Shown: positions 1 to 8,262, counted from the stretch's first letter. The stretch is 64,000 bases of DNA from Candidatus Peribacteria bacterium RIFCSPHIGHO2_01_FULL_51_35 (GCA_001787535.1 MFXP01000004.1:1-64000), one strand, 5' to 3'. Notes: generated from the letters alone by a model not told the origin. Numbers and translations: made by a program.

Positions 1-490
1 GCTGATCATCCTCTCAGATCAGCTACCCGTCATAGGCTTGGTAAGCCGTTACCTTACCAACTACCTGATAGGCCGCAGGCCTCTCCCGAACCGATAAATC
101 TTTACTCGATTCCTCGCTACACTCGTCCTTTAGGTTTGTGATTGTTATGCATTCTCGGAGGGCTACATTGTTATATGGCTATATTGTTCGCAAGCGAACT
201 CAGATGTTTCCTGTAATAAGGAAAGACCTTTCTTGCTTGCTTAGCTAACAATATAACAATGTAGCAATATGACATTCCGATTTTTCATAACTTCCACAAA
301 CCTTCGATACAAGTGCAATGAGGAACCGAGACTATCCGGTATTAATCCGCCTTTCGGCGGGTTATCCCTGAGTTCGGGGGGAGTACCAACGTGTTACGCA
401 GCCGTTCGCCGTGGGTCTAAACCCACTCGACTTGCATGTGTTAGGCGCACCGCCAGCGTTCACTCTGAGCTAGGATCAAACTCTTCGAAA
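1..490 (-). rRNA. rrs: 16S ribosomal RNA, 5' part (runs off the left edge)
   Basis: Read on the minus strand the segment starts with the canonical bacterial 16S 5' end (GAAGAGTTTGATCCTAGCTC), continues through AACGCTGGCGG and AACACATGCAAGTCGA, and reaches the conserved GATCTGAGAGGATGATC block at the left edge. This covers roughly the first 300 E. coli positions plus a large insertion at about 109-327 in the V2/h10 region. The mature 5' end near 490 is estimated from homology. The rest of the gene, including the anti-Shine-Dalgarno end, lies outside the window. ORFs drawn over this region by the track are spurious. Confidence 0.97.
109..327 (-). repeat. IVS-like insertion in 16S helix h10 (element copy A)
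   Basis: About 200 nt separate AATACCGGATAGTC from the GGTTCGGGAGAGGCC block, where most bacteria have a short h9/h10 hairpin. The ends are inverted repeats (TCCTCGCTACACTCG against CAAGTGCAATGAGGA) and the interior holds another inverted pair (CTACATTGTTATA against TATAACAATGTAG), so the whole insert can fold into one long hairpin extending h10. There is no ORF of note. A clear second copy lies in the rRNA leader. Intervening sequences excised by RNase III at h10 are known from some Campylobacter 16S genes; that the same happens here is inference. Confidence 0.75.
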
Positions 491-565
491 ATGGATACGA
501 CCATCGTTCTCCCTTCGATTGCTCTCAGGGTAAACTCCGGTCTCTCTCCATTGAGAGATGAACCC

Positions 566-582
566 GCAGATCAGAGATCTGC
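566..582 (-). other. Small perfect hairpin in the 16S leader
   Basis: GCAGATC-AGA-GATCTGC is a perfect 7-bp stem with a 3-nt loop, about 80 nt before the mature 16S end. It may be part of the processing stem or antitermination region; the partner strand after the 16S 3' end is not in the window, so no role can be assigned. Confidence 0.4.
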
Positions 583-644
583 TAGTTGCTGATTGCTTTA
601 TTTTCCATGGCGCAATCGACCATGTTAATTCCAAAGGAATTGGG

Positions 645-881
645 GTCCGTGCACTTGGTTCCTTGCTGTACTCGTTTCATGTGTGGATGTTGTTACACAT
701 TCTCGGAGGGTTACATTGTTATATGGCTATATTGTTCGCAAGCGATCATCAGATGTGTTGCATACAACAATCTTCTTCATGTGCTTAGCTAACAATATAA
801 CAATGTAACCATATAACAGTTCCGATTGTTACAATCTTCACAAATTTTTGATTCCAGTACAATAAGGAACCAAGGACGGAC
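645..881 (-). repeat. Second copy of the 16S insertion element, in the rRNA leader (copy B)
   Basis: This stretch matches the h10 insert over about 215 nt, sharing CATTCTCGGAGGG, ATATGGCTATATTGTTCGCA and GCTTAGCTAACAATATAACA. Its ends are perfectly complementary over CTTGGTTCCTT and AAGGAACCAAG, extended by GTCCG and CGGAC, so it forms a hairpin of about 237 nt. It lies between the putative rRNA promoter and the 16S 5' end and should be part of the precursor transcript, not of mature rRNA. The central loop differs most between copies while the stems are kept. Confidence 0.75.
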
Positions 882-1007
882 AAGCTTCTTCTCTACTACA
901 CGATGCTGTGAAGGAGCTGACCCTTCCGAGGCAAAGCCTTATACAGGGGGTAGGAAACTCAGCTTCTCGTCCACGCAAAAACGTAGGAACACAGAAGCAG
1001 CCGAACG

Positions 1008-1035
1008 ATTTTACGCGTCCGGAACCCAGGGTCAA
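1008..1035 (-). promoter_or_regulatory. Putative rRNA operon promoter
   Basis: On the minus strand TTGACC, a 16-bp spacer and TAAAAT form a good sigma70-type promoter. Transcription would start near 1001 and give a leader of about 500 nt before 16S that includes element copy B. No other promoter this good was seen between 490 and 1300 on this strand. Confidence 0.55.
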
Positions 1036-1092
1036 GCGCTTTTAATTTGTTTTGATGCATTCTTTTGCACAGTGACGAGGATTCCGACAAGG

Positions 1093-1172
1093 CCGAAGAG
1101 TCCGAGGAAACCGAGGAACGTACTCTTCGGAATCGTCGGACTCTCGGTTTCCTTGGTTTCCCCTTAAAAAAG
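1093..1172. repeat. Long imperfect inverted repeat between rRNA promoter and rpsF
   Basis: CCGAGGAAACCGAGGA on the left is matched by the inverse complement of CTCGGTTTCCTTGG on the right, with the words CCGAAGAGT and ACTCTTCGG between them. A short CCCTT/AAGGG hairpin with an A-rich loop follows. It lies in a divergent gene interval and resembles other word-reuse hairpins in the window; no function is evident. Confidence 0.5.
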
Positions 1173-1301
1173 GGTGCTTGACCACGCTCTTCCAGACATA
1201 TACATTCTGCTTCCTGATTCCCCTCTGTCGTTTCTGACACAGGGTTTTACCCACCCCTCGATTCGCTACGCTCACTCGGGGTGGATTCTTATCCACGAAT
1301 C

Positions 1302-1865
1302 ATGCCAACGTTGCAGCCATCCACCGAGGAGCACACCATCTATGAGATTGCAGTGCTCTACCCCATCCTTGCTCAGAAAGAAGAGCAGGCTTTGCTGAAG
1401 GAAGTCGAAGGATTTTTTGCAGAAGTGGGTGCAAAGCAGATTGCAAAAGACGCCTGGGGTCGCCGCGGTCTTGCGTATCCTGTGGAAGGAAACATGGAAG
1501 GAAATTTCGTCATCTATTACTACGAGATGGAACCCGCGCGTATTAAAGAAGTGGATAACAACCTGCGCATCGAGAAGAACGTTCTCCGCCATCTCATCGT
1601 AAAACCACCCAAGGGTTACCAAATCGTGAAGTACTCCGAGACGTACGAGCAGTGGTTGAAGGAGCGCGAGACGGTGGACCAAGTTCGCTCACGCGAGAAG
1701 GAAGAGAAATTGAAAGAGCAGGTCGCCAAGAAAGCCAAACAGCAAGCGCGCCGCAGCGACGAGCAACGCAAACAGGAAACGCACGAAGTGAAGAAGCCGA
1801 TGGTGGAAGGCGAACTCCAAAAGAAACTCGATAAATTGATTTCCGATGACACGCTCGACATCTGA
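1302..1865 (+). CDS. rpsF: 30S ribosomal protein bS6
   Basis: The 187-aa product is bS6, which binds 16S rRNA in the central domain together with bS18. The opening TIYEIAVLYP and the block DAWGRRGLAYPV are typical of the family, and the ferredoxin-like core covers roughly residues 10-105. The remaining 80 residues are a Lys/Glu/Gln-rich, probably helical C-terminal extension that most bS6 proteins lack. The ATG at 1302 is preferred to the upstream GTG at 1281 because it places the TIYE strand close to the N-terminus. rpsR follows 4 nt after the stop with no ssb between them. Confidence 0.93.
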   Translation: MPTLQPSTEEHTIYEIAVLYPILAQKEEQALLKEVEGFFAEVGAKQIAKDAWGRRGLAYPVEGNMEGNFVIYYYEMEPARIKEVDNNLRIEKNVLRHLIVKPPKGYQIVKYSETYEQWLKERETVDQVRSREKEEKLKEQVAKKAKQQARRSDEQRKQETHEVKKPMVEGELQKKLDKLISDDTLDI

Positions 1866-1869
1866 TCCC

Positions 1870-2112
1870 ATGCAACCGAACCAATCTTTCCTTCAACGGC
1901 GTCCGGATCTGAAGAGCAAGCCATGTCCGTTCTGCGGCAAGCAGACCAAGTACATCGATTACAAAGATTACCCAACTCTCAAGCCGTACACGGACTACTT
2001 CGGCAACATTCGCGCCAAGTACTACACAGGCGTCTGCTTGAAGCATCAAAAGTTGCTGCGCACGGCAATCGAACGCGCACGCTTCCTGGCGATGCTCGCA
2101 TATCGTAAGTGA
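1870..2112 (+). CDS. rpsR: 30S ribosomal protein bS18
   Basis: The 80-aa protein carries the family signature IDYKDYPTLKPY and the C-terminal VCLKHQKLLRTAIERARF. CPFC near residue 18 plus the later Cys and His resemble zinc-type bS18 variants. The start at 1870 lies 4 nt after the rpsF stop; the track start at 1846 would overlap rpsF and add eight non-conserved residues. It forms an operon with rpsF, its direct binding partner on 16S rRNA. Confidence 0.95.
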   Translation: MQPNQSFLQRRPDLKSKPCPFCGKQTKYIDYKDYPTLKPYTDYFGNIRAKYYTGVCLKHQKLLRTAIERARFLAMLAYRK

Positions 2113-2158
2113 AAAACCTACGGTTTTTCCCTTACGGGAACCCTTTTCCCTCAGAAGA

Positions 2159-2202
2159 GTCGCTTCAGTTGGGCGAAGCCCAACTTCGCGACAATTTTTT
2201 AT
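2159..2202 (+). terminator. Intrinsic terminator of rpsF-rpsR
   Basis: A strong hairpin with AGTTGGGC-GAA-GCCCAACT at its core and GTCGC/GCGAC outside is followed by AATTTTTTAT. This is a textbook Rho-independent terminator about 50 nt after the rpsR stop. A weaker AAAAACC/GGTTTTT hairpin at about 2113-2129 precedes it. Confidence 0.85.
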
Positions 2203-2243
2203 AAAACAGAGGCTCGTCATTTTCTAATCAGGACGTGTAAGAT

Positions 2244-2468
2244 TTAGTTTTGTGTGAATAGATTCCCCTCGCTGATGAGGTATCGAATTTTTTCTCGTGG
2301 ATCGAAAAGTCCGCGCATATTGTTCTCTGGATCATCAGCGCGCACCAATGCCTTGTTTGAAATGGAAAGCTTTGTATATCTTTCGCGGTCAACAATCTCA
2401 ACATCAGCTTCCTCAATAGCTTGCTGAAGGGCGATGCCTGCTTGCGGCAGCTGCGATTCGGAGGACAT
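2244..2468 (-). CDS. Small hypothetical protein
   Basis: A 74-aa acidic, soluble protein with no family I recognise. It is rich in Glu, Asp and Ile, with no membrane segment and no cysteine. It fills the gap between the rpsR terminator and yebC and is read divergently from yebC. The reading frame is uninterrupted and no better ORF covers the interval, which is the main support for it. A TATTCT hexamer lies 11 nt upstream of the ATG. Confidence 0.5.
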   Translation of the reverse strand: MSSESQLPQAGIALQQAIEEADVEIVDRERYTKLSISNKALVRADDPENNMRGLFDPREKIRYLISEGNLFTQN

Positions 2469-2535
2469 AAATCATGCTCAGAATAGCTGGGATTACTCTT
2501 TGGTCAAAGATTTTCTTATTACCTCTGTATTGGCT

Positions 2536-2541
2536 TATACT
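2536..2541 (+). promoter_or_regulatory. -10 element of yebC (leaderless spacing)
   Basis: TATACT ends 6 nt before the ATG at 2548, so transcription should start at or very near the A of the start codon. No Shine-Dalgarno sequence is present. This is one of about 25 similar sites in the window. Confidence 0.6.
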
Positions 2542-2547
2542 AGGGCT

Positions 2548-3306
2548 ATGTCCGGACACTCCAAGTGGGCAAATATTCGGGTGAAGAAGACGGCGCAGGA
2601 TGCCAAGCGCGGCAAAGTATTTACGCGCCATGCCAAGCTCATAGAAATCGCAGCGCGTGCAGGCGGTGGAGACCCGGCATCGAATCCTTCGCTGCGCACG
2701 GCAATCGACAATGCAAAAGCAGACAGCGTGCCGAATATGAATATTGATAGAGCCATAAAGAAGGGAACAGGGGAGAATAAAGGAGAAGCTATGGGAGAAG
2801 TGGTCTACGCTGCCATGGGACCGGGCGGCACTGCGTACTTGATAGAGTGTTTGACCGAGAACAAGAATCGCACACTCTCCAATGTAAAACTTCTCATTGG
2901 AAAGAATGGCGGAAGTTTTGCGGAATCCAGTTCTGTCCTCTGGATGTTCGCGCGCAAAGGAGTCGTGTTAGGACATCGGAGTTCGGACATCGGAGTTCGG
3001 GCGGATGAATTGGAGCTGAAGCTTATCGATGCAGGTGCTGAAGATATTTCGACTGAAAATGCCTCCATCGAAGTCACGACTGATGCAGCGCATTGGACGC
3101 AGGTTCGTGATCTTTTGAAGACAAATGGTTATGAGATCGAATCAGCAGGACTCAAATTCGTAGCTTCCCAGAAAGTTGCTGTGAATGATCCTGCAGTTGC
3201 TCAAAAAATCGCGTCATTCATGGAAGCAATAGAAGAAGATGAAGATGTGTCGGAAGTGCACACGAATGCAGAAGTGTCTGCAGAAGTGATGGTGCAGGTG
3301 GGGTAG
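2548..3306 (+). CDS. yebC: YebC/PmpR family protein
   Basis: The 252-aa protein begins with the hallmark MSGHSKWANI and continues with the RRGKVFT-like KRGKVFTRHAKLI. YebC/TACO1 proteins are described as transcriptional regulators and as factors that help ribosomes through proline-rich stretches. The start at 2548 is set by the family N-terminus; the longer track ORF from 2434 adds non-homologous sequence over the promoter. A 14-nt direct duplication (GGACATCGGAGTTC twice, 2971-2998) encodes HRSSDIGVR in the middle domain, where the family is usually shorter. Confidence 0.95.
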   Translation: MSGHSKWANIRVKKTAQDAKRGKVFTRHAKLIEIAARAGGGDPASNPSLRTAIDNAKADSVPNMNIDRAIKKGTGENKGEAMGEVVYAAMGPGGTAYLIECLTENKNRTLSNVKLLIGKNGGSFAESSSVLWMFARKGVVLGHRSSDIGVRADELELKLIDAGAEDISTENASIEVTTDAAHWTQVRDLLKTNGYEIESAGLKFVASQKVAVNDPAVAQKIASFMEAIEEDEDVSEVHTNAEVSAEVMVQVG

Positions 3307-3325
3307 CATCGCCTTCCAGGCGATG
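3307..3325. terminator. Short hairpin at yebC 3' end
   Basis: CATCGCC-TTCCA-GGCGATG lies immediately after the yebC stop. It is a compact GC-rich stem without a strong T run and sits between convergent genes, so it could end transcription from either side. Confidence 0.35.
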
Positions 3326-3360
3326 CGGTGGGCATCGAGGAATATTTTCCACAATCATTT

Positions 3361-3389
3361 GTAGAGATCGACCGGCGGTCGATCTCTAC
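3361..3389. repeat. GTAGAG palindrome, copy 1
   Basis: GTAGAGATCGACC-GGC-GGTCGATCTCTAC is a perfect 13-bp inverted repeat. Its ends match six other short palindromes in the window while its core differs. It lies between the convergent yebC and PBP genes. The rest of the 3307-3448 interval holds nothing recognisable. Confidence 0.8.
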
Positions 3390-3448
3390 CGAACATTACA
3401 AAATTCCTGCCCACCACATCGGCAAGATGCCGATGGTACCCCACCCAA

Positions 3449-6400
3449 CTACTGCAGCAGCTGCTCAATCGGTTCATCAAGCACAGGATTGAAGTCCGGT
3501 TCTTCATCGCCGGTGATGTGAATCGTGATGCTATCTTCGCGTTCATTTTCCGCAAAGTCCGTGGCAACAACGCGGATTTCCACTTGGCCGCTGAGGGAAG
3601 CATCCAATTCATAATCCAAAGAGTACGGAGCTTTGGGCTTGGTGGTGAGCAAGCGATCATTCAAGTAAAACTGCACGTACTTGATGCCGCCTTCGTCATC
3701 ATCGGCATCTGCAGTGATGGTGATTTCCGATCCTTTCCGCACGGCATCCCCGTCATCCGGTTCCGTGATGCGAATACTGGGGCCGCTTTGGTCTTTGCCA
3801 AAGGAGAACGACACTTTATCTTCCACTTTATTAAAGTATTCGTCCGTGAGAATCACCGTGAAGGTGTGGGTGCCATCTTCTTTGATGGAACGCGGCACGC
3901 GAATGGGCGGTTCCAGTTCGGAACCTGAACCTGCCACCGCCACGCGCTTGCCATCGATCATATAGACGATCTCGCGGACGGCGGAACCAACGGAGAAATC
4001 CAACCTCGGCTGGAAGGAAGGATACGATGCAGTATCGCCGTTGCTTGGGTGCTCAATCGTGAGCTTCGGTTTGATCAAGCGGCCGGGGGTTTTGGAAATG
4101 TCACACTCTTCCGTCGGCGCGACGGGGAGCGGCAGTTGAGAACCGGAGTGCGTGTCGTTCGCATTCCAGAGTGTCATTTGCTTTGCCGCCCATTCCAACA
4201 CTCCCTGCTGCCACAGCGGCCAGCGATCGGCCTGAAGACTCTCCGGAACATAGAAACTCTTTTTCTCTTGCGCATCTTCCGGACAACTCTTGGAAGCAAG
4301 CAAGCCGGTCACTTTATCCACCGTGAGTTCCAAGCATGCGGGGTCATCCTCCGTCGGCGCGTGTTCGCTTAAGAACATATCCGCTTTGCGGAACGGAACG
4401 GGCGTGCAATCCGTCGGCAACTCGCCCGAGAGAAGAGACACCTGCGGTTGCACCAAGCCCTCCGGCACTTTGAAGCTCGTGGGTTTGTCTTTCAGCAATT
4501 TGTGCGCACTCCCCATGAAGTCGCGCCAAATGGGGGCAGCAGCAGACAAACTTTCCGCGCGTTCCGAGAGCGCTTCTGCAGACGCATTTCCCACCCACAC
4601 GCCAGTGACCAGAGCCGGTGTGTAGCCGATCGTCCACAAGTTATCCGGCCTGCGCTCCAGGCAGTTGCCGGAGTTCGATGCCTCCTCCGGGTTCTCCAGT
4701 TCCCCCGGTTCCTTCGGAGCCTGGCGCCTCAAGCACTTGTTGCTGGTGCCGGTTTTGGCAGCGGCTTGGTAGCCCGGCACGGAGAGCACGCTCTGCCAGT
4801 ACTCGTTGGGGCGCGCGGAGACATCGCTGAGAATAGACGTGATCTGGTACGCAACGCGCGGGTCCAAGACTTCCTCTCCTTCTGCGGTGGGATCCGCGCA
4901 CCGGCTGCAGGGGAGAATAGCCCCGTGCTGATTTTTTATATGACGGATGCTGATGACGGGTTTCCACTCGCCGGCGCTGGCGAAGGTGCTGTAGCCGTGC
5001 ACCATTTCCATCAGCGGCGTTTCACCGGCACCAAGTGCAAGCGGCCAGCCGTAATCAAAACCATTCCGTTCCACGATCAACTCCTGCTTGCGCGTGAGCG
5101 GCGTCGTCACGCCCATGCGGGACGTCAATTCCAAAATGGGGTCCTCCCCACCCGCCAGGAAAAATGCTTTTACGGCGGGAATATTTCTGGACGCTGCCAA
5201 CGCTTTGCGGATGGACATGATGCCCCAGAAGGCGCCATCGAAGTTCTGCGGTTCATCTTCGCCGAACTTTGTCGGCACATCATGGACAATGGTGGCCGGG
5301 CCGTACCCTTGTTGAAAGGCCGCCGCATACACGAAAGGTTTAAAGCTGCTGCCGGGTTGGCGCGGGGCGCGCACCATGTCCACTTTGCCATCGTGTTCCT
5401 CATCGCTGTAATCCATATTTCCGACGTAGGCGAGCACTTCCTTCGTCAGGGGATCCAACGCCAGAAGCGCGATGTTGTTCGCACCGATGCGATCCAGCAT
5501 GTCTTCCCGGTGGAATGCCACGGCCTTCTCCGCGGCCTGCTGCAGTTCCCAGTTGAGGGTCGTTTCGATAATCAGCCCTCCCTGCTCCAAGATTCCGGTC
5601 TCCGCACCGGCCAGCATTTCTTCCAATTGTTCGCGGATCCATAGTACGAAGTGCGGCGCACGAATATTTTCGCGCGTCGGTTTGAAGACGATCTTCTCCA
5701 ATTCTTCCAGCGCGCTCAGGCGTTCCGCTTCCTTGATGTACTCCTGCTCCTGCATGTTCCGCAGGACCTGGTCGGCGCGGCCTCCCACGTAGAAGGTCGT
5801 CGCGCCCGTGCCTAAGAAATTTCCCAGCAGTCCGATGCGAATGGCATCCTCCGGAAGATCCTCCGCGCTCCGTATCGTGCCCAGGCGAATTTGTTCTTGC
5901 GTGTCTTCATCCACGGCCGTGCGCATGTGCTGTCCGTACGGACTGAAGTAGGTCGGCCGCTGCGGCAGCGCCGCGAGCACGGCCGACTCGGCCAATGTGA
6001 GATCCTTCGCAGGTTTGCCGAAATACTTTTGCGCCGCCTGCTCCACGCCGTAGGCGTTCTGTCCGAAGGGAATCCAGTTCAAATAGAGTTCCAGAATCGT
6101 GTCTTTGTCGTACATCGTTTCCAGTTTGCAGCCGAGGATCAGTTCTTTGAGTTTGCGATTGATCAAACTGTCCTGCTGCAAGTGGAGTGCATTGCGCGCC
6201 AGCTGACGTGTGAGCGTGGAAGCGCCGCCGCCCCGGCCAAGGCTGAAGATGGCGCGCCCCACGGCACGCCAGTCGACACAACCACGATCGTAAAAGCGTT
6301 CATCTTCAATGGCGATGATGGCGTACTTGGTGTGCGCGGGAATTTCATCGCCGGGAATAAGCGTGCGATCTTCTTCTTCAAAGAGACGATAGAGCTCGAT

Positions 6401-6781
6401 GCCGTTACGATCGGTAATAACAGAACTCTGCGCAGCAAAGAGCGTTTCTGCATCACCGATGTCCGGCAACGTGAGCCAGAGAATCCCTATGTAAGAGGCA
6501 AGAAGAACACTTCCCAAAGCGCCCGCCCGTAATAGGAATTGTGGCCATCCCAAGCGTCGCTTTTCTGCGATGACCCACTGTCCCGTTTGAATGATCGTAT
6601 GAATAATCAATGTAAGGACGCCGGCCACGCGCGCGAATACTCCTTTCTTCTTCGGTTGAAATCCCAGCGCACCTTTCAGAGAGCGCATGCTCGCAAATCG
6701 TTTCTCACGCTCGGGCGAAACATCCTTTTTTGCCTGGTCTCCGCCGGAAATCGTTCGAATGTGGAATCCGTGATCTGACAT
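3449..6781 (-). CDS. Class A penicillin-binding protein with Ig-like C-terminal tail
   Basis: A 1110-aa bifunctional peptidoglycan synthase. A membrane anchor at about 82-104 follows a basic cytoplasmic tail. The GT51 transglycosylase domain shows EDERFYDRG (about 159) and GGASTLTRQL. The transpeptidase domain has SSFK (about 478) and KTGTS (about 676). After about residue 900 come two Ig-like beta domains (VYMIDGKRVAVAG and VQFYLNDRLL strands), an unusual tail that could bind the wall or partners. The ATG at 6781 is chosen because the track N-terminus (from 7024) is not PBP-like and would overlap the divergent gene. The large plus-strand ORFs inside it are shadows. Confidence 0.95.
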   Translation of the reverse strand: MSDHGFHIRTISGGDQAKKDVSPEREKRFASMRSLKGALGFQPKKKGVFARVAGVLTLIIHTIIQTGQWVIAEKRRLGWPQFLLRAGALGSVLLASYIGILWLTLPDIGDAETLFAAQSSVITDRNGIELYRLFEEEDRTLIPGDEIPAHTKYAIIAIEDERFYDRGCVDWRAVGRAIFSLGRGGGASTLTRQLARNALHLQQDSLINRKLKELILGCKLETMYDKDTILELYLNWIPFGQNAYGVEQAAQKYFGKPAKDLTLAESAVLAALPQRPTYFSPYGQHMRTAVDEDTQEQIRLGTIRSAEDLPEDAIRIGLLGNFLGTGATTFYVGGRADQVLRNMQEQEYIKEAERLSALEELEKIVFKPTRENIRAPHFVLWIREQLEEMLAGAETGILEQGGLIIETTLNWELQQAAEKAVAFHREDMLDRIGANNIALLALDPLTKEVLAYVGNMDYSDEEHDGKVDMVRAPRQPGSSFKPFVYAAAFQQGYGPATIVHDVPTKFGEDEPQNFDGAFWGIMSIRKALAASRNIPAVKAFFLAGGEDPILELTSRMGVTTPLTRKQELIVERNGFDYGWPLALGAGETPLMEMVHGYSTFASAGEWKPVISIRHIKNQHGAILPCSRCADPTAEGEEVLDPRVAYQITSILSDVSARPNEYWQSVLSVPGYQAAAKTGTSNKCLRRQAPKEPGELENPEEASNSGNCLERRPDNLWTIGYTPALVTGVWVGNASAEALSERAESLSAAAPIWRDFMGSAHKLLKDKPTSFKVPEGLVQPQVSLLSGELPTDCTPVPFRKADMFLSEHAPTEDDPACLELTVDKVTGLLASKSCPEDAQEKKSFYVPESLQADRWPLWQQGVLEWAAKQMTLWNANDTHSGSQLPLPVAPTEECDISKTPGRLIKPKLTIEHPSNGDTASYPSFQPRLDFSVGSAVREIVYMIDGKRVAVAGSGSELEPPIRVPRSIKEDGTHTFTVILTDEYFNKVEDKVSFSFGKDQSGPSIRITEPDDGDAVRKGSEITITADADDDEGGIKYVQFYLNDRLLTTKPKAPYSLDYELDASLSGQVEIRVVATDFAENEREDSITIHITGDEEPDFNPVLDEPIEQLLQ

Positions 6782-6869
6782 TCGTAGAGTGAGGAGTCTA
6801 AAGGGGATGCATCCTCGGGGCAATAGGAGAGGCCAACGGAATTGATCCGTAGCGCGATTCGTCGATTTC

Positions 6870-6897
6870 TTGACATCGAAGATCCGTGAATTAGTAT
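6870..6897 (+). promoter_or_regulatory. Promoter of the 77-aa gene
   Basis: TTGACA, a 16-bp spacer and TAGTAT lie 8 nt before the ATG at 6906. Both hexamers are recognisable, which supports the short spacing between -10 and start codon seen across the window. Confidence 0.65.
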
Positions 6898-6905
6898 CTT
6901 TGGGT

Positions 6906-7139
6906 ATGGCGACTGCAGATTTTGAACGAGGCTTGGAAAAGGGAATCGTTTTGGGGGAAGGTAGAGCCAATGCAATGGAAGTTGCTGCGGCAGCTTCGCG
7001 TCGTAGGCCCGAAACTTTTTCCAAACTTAAACCTCACTTTGACGAAGTGATGTCGTCTTTTGATCGCCTTAAGATAAATATTTTGAAGGAGGAGGAAAAA
7101 CGGGCGCAACCATCATTTACAGAGGGCGAAGGCATCTGA
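6906..7139 (+). CDS. Small hypothetical protein
   Basis: A 77-aa soluble protein, Ala- and Glu-rich and probably helical (residues 1-65), with no family I recognise. The ATG at 6906 is preferred to the upstream TTG at 6870 because a good promoter (TTGACA-16-TAGTAT) occupies 6870-6897. It is divergent from the PBP gene. The good promoter makes it likely to be expressed. Confidence 0.6.
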   Translation: MATADFERGLEKGIVLGEGRANAMEVAAAASRRRPETFSKLKPHFDEVMSSFDRLKINILKEEEKRAQPSFTEGEGI

Positions 7140-7186
7140 CGCATTCCATCGTTTGCCAGCATATTCCTTTTTAAGGCGTTTTATGC

Positions 7187-7192
7187 TATACT
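7187..7192 (+). promoter_or_regulatory. -10 element of the VirB2-like gene
   Basis: TATACT ends exactly 6 nt before the ATG at 7199, with no ribosome-binding site between. No convincing -35 hexamer is visible at the right distance. Confidence 0.55.
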
Positions 7193-7198
7193 ATTTCG

Positions 7199-7534
7199 AT
7201 GTATACATATCGATTCCTCACCTCGATTGCAGCCATTCTTTTAGGGCGCACGCCCGCAATGGCACAGGGAAGGACCCTCACGGTGGATCTCGGCGCAACC
7301 ATTTCATTCCCGGAACTCGTGGGCAATGCCGTGGAGGCGTTTGCCCTCATCAGCATCCTCTTTACAACGGTGCTGTTTCTTGTCGGTGCTTTTATGATGG
7401 TGATGTCCCGGGGCAAAGAAGACCAGGTTTCCAAAGGAAAAGACCTTATGATCCAGTCTTTGATAGGCATGGCCGTGGTCGGGGGAGCCTATGCCCTCAT
7501 TCGGACGATTTTTTGGCTCATTTACGTTGCCTAA
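7199..7534 (+). CDS. Small two-helix membrane protein (TrbC/VirB2 pilin-like)
   Basis: The 111-aa product has an N-terminal hydrophobic segment ending in an AMA-Q site that looks like a signal peptidase site (about residue 22), a short polar stretch, and two long transmembrane helices (about 38-65 and 78-108) separated by a charged loop RGKEDQVSKGKD. That layout is shared by TrbC/VirB2-type pilins and by small membrane proteins common in CPR genomes. No conjugation or secretion genes are adjacent, so a pilin function is inference. Confidence 0.6.
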   Translation: MYTYRFLTSIAAILLGRTPAMAQGRTLTVDLGATISFPELVGNAVEAFALISILFTTVLFLVGAFMMVMSRGKEDQVSKGKDLMIQSLIGMAVVGGAYALIRTIFWLIYVA

Positions 7535-7564
7535 AAAGCAAGCCCCCGCCTACAATCGAGTATC

Positions 7565-8209
7565 ATGGCAAGTGATCAGCCGTTACCGGATGTCTTGGAA
7601 AGACTGGAGCGCGCGGAGCAACTCAAGCTCAGCGGCGAGCACACCGAAGCACTCGTTATTTTAGAACAACTGCTCTTGGAGGATCCGGAGAATGTCTCCG
7701 CCCTGGAAGAGATCGCAGACAATGAATTGAGCCTGGGAAGATTCGCGCGCGCGGAAGCCGCAGCCAAACGCGCCGTTCTTTTGGACGATGAAAGTTACAC
7801 GGGACATTACATTTTGGGTTTTCTCCGCTCGCGCACCGAGGAATGGCCGGCAGCCATTGCCGCGCTGCGCAAAGCGAATGGTTTGAAACCGAACAATGCG
7901 GAAATTTTGCGTTGCTTGGGTTGGGCTCTCTTCACCAGCGCCAATGAACGCGCGCAAGGCATCGTCACCCTGGAACGCGCATTGAACTTGGACGGACAGA
8001 GCATACTGACTCTTTGTGACTTGGGTGTGGCGTATCTGCAAGTGCAGAATTTTCCGAAGGCAAAAGTCCTCTTCCTGCATGCGCTCCACTTGGAACCGAC
8101 GAACCTGCGTGCGCAGGAATGTCTGCAGGCAGTAGAACGGCTGGAAAAAATTGCAGGCAAGACGATGACGAAGGGGGAGGCGAGGGTCAGCCGGAGCGGG
8201 AAGAAATAA
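7565..8209 (+). CDS. TPR-repeat protein
   Basis: A 214-aa soluble protein built of about five tetratricopeptide repeats from residue 10 to 185, recognisable from the W/G/A/P spacing (ALVILEQLLLEDPENVSAL, VLFLHALHLEPTN). TPR arrays mediate protein-protein contacts; the partner is unknown. There is no signal peptide or catalytic domain. It follows the VirB2-like gene by 30 nt and has its own TACAAT hexamer 8 nt before the ATG, so it may have an independent transcript. Confidence 0.8.
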   Translation: MASDQPLPDVLERLERAEQLKLSGEHTEALVILEQLLLEDPENVSALEEIADNELSLGRFARAEAAAKRAVLLDDESYTGHYILGFLRSRTEEWPAAIAALRKANGLKPNNAEILRCLGWALFTSANERAQGIVTLERALNLDGQSILTLCDLGVAYLQVQNFPKAKVLFLHALHLEPTNLRAQECLQAVERLEKIAGKTMTKGEARVSRSGKK

Positions 8210-8262
8210 GGCAAAGATGAAAGGGTAGGTTTTTCTAAGTTTGATTTAATTTAAAAATATAA

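Noticed and set aside
269-1240. Several ORFs over the 16S gene and its leader
   Set aside because: The 16S signature sequences explain 1-490, and the leader hairpins explain 490-1000; none of the ORFs has a recognisable product.
1302-2112. Recoded TGA (as in Gracilibacteria)
   Set aside because: rpsF and rpsR end in TGA at the expected family length, and other genes do the same; standard bacterial code fits.
4448-5644. 398-aa plus-strand ORF
   Set aside because: It is an antisense shadow of the PBP gene, with composition typical of the complement of GC-rich codons and no recognisable motif.
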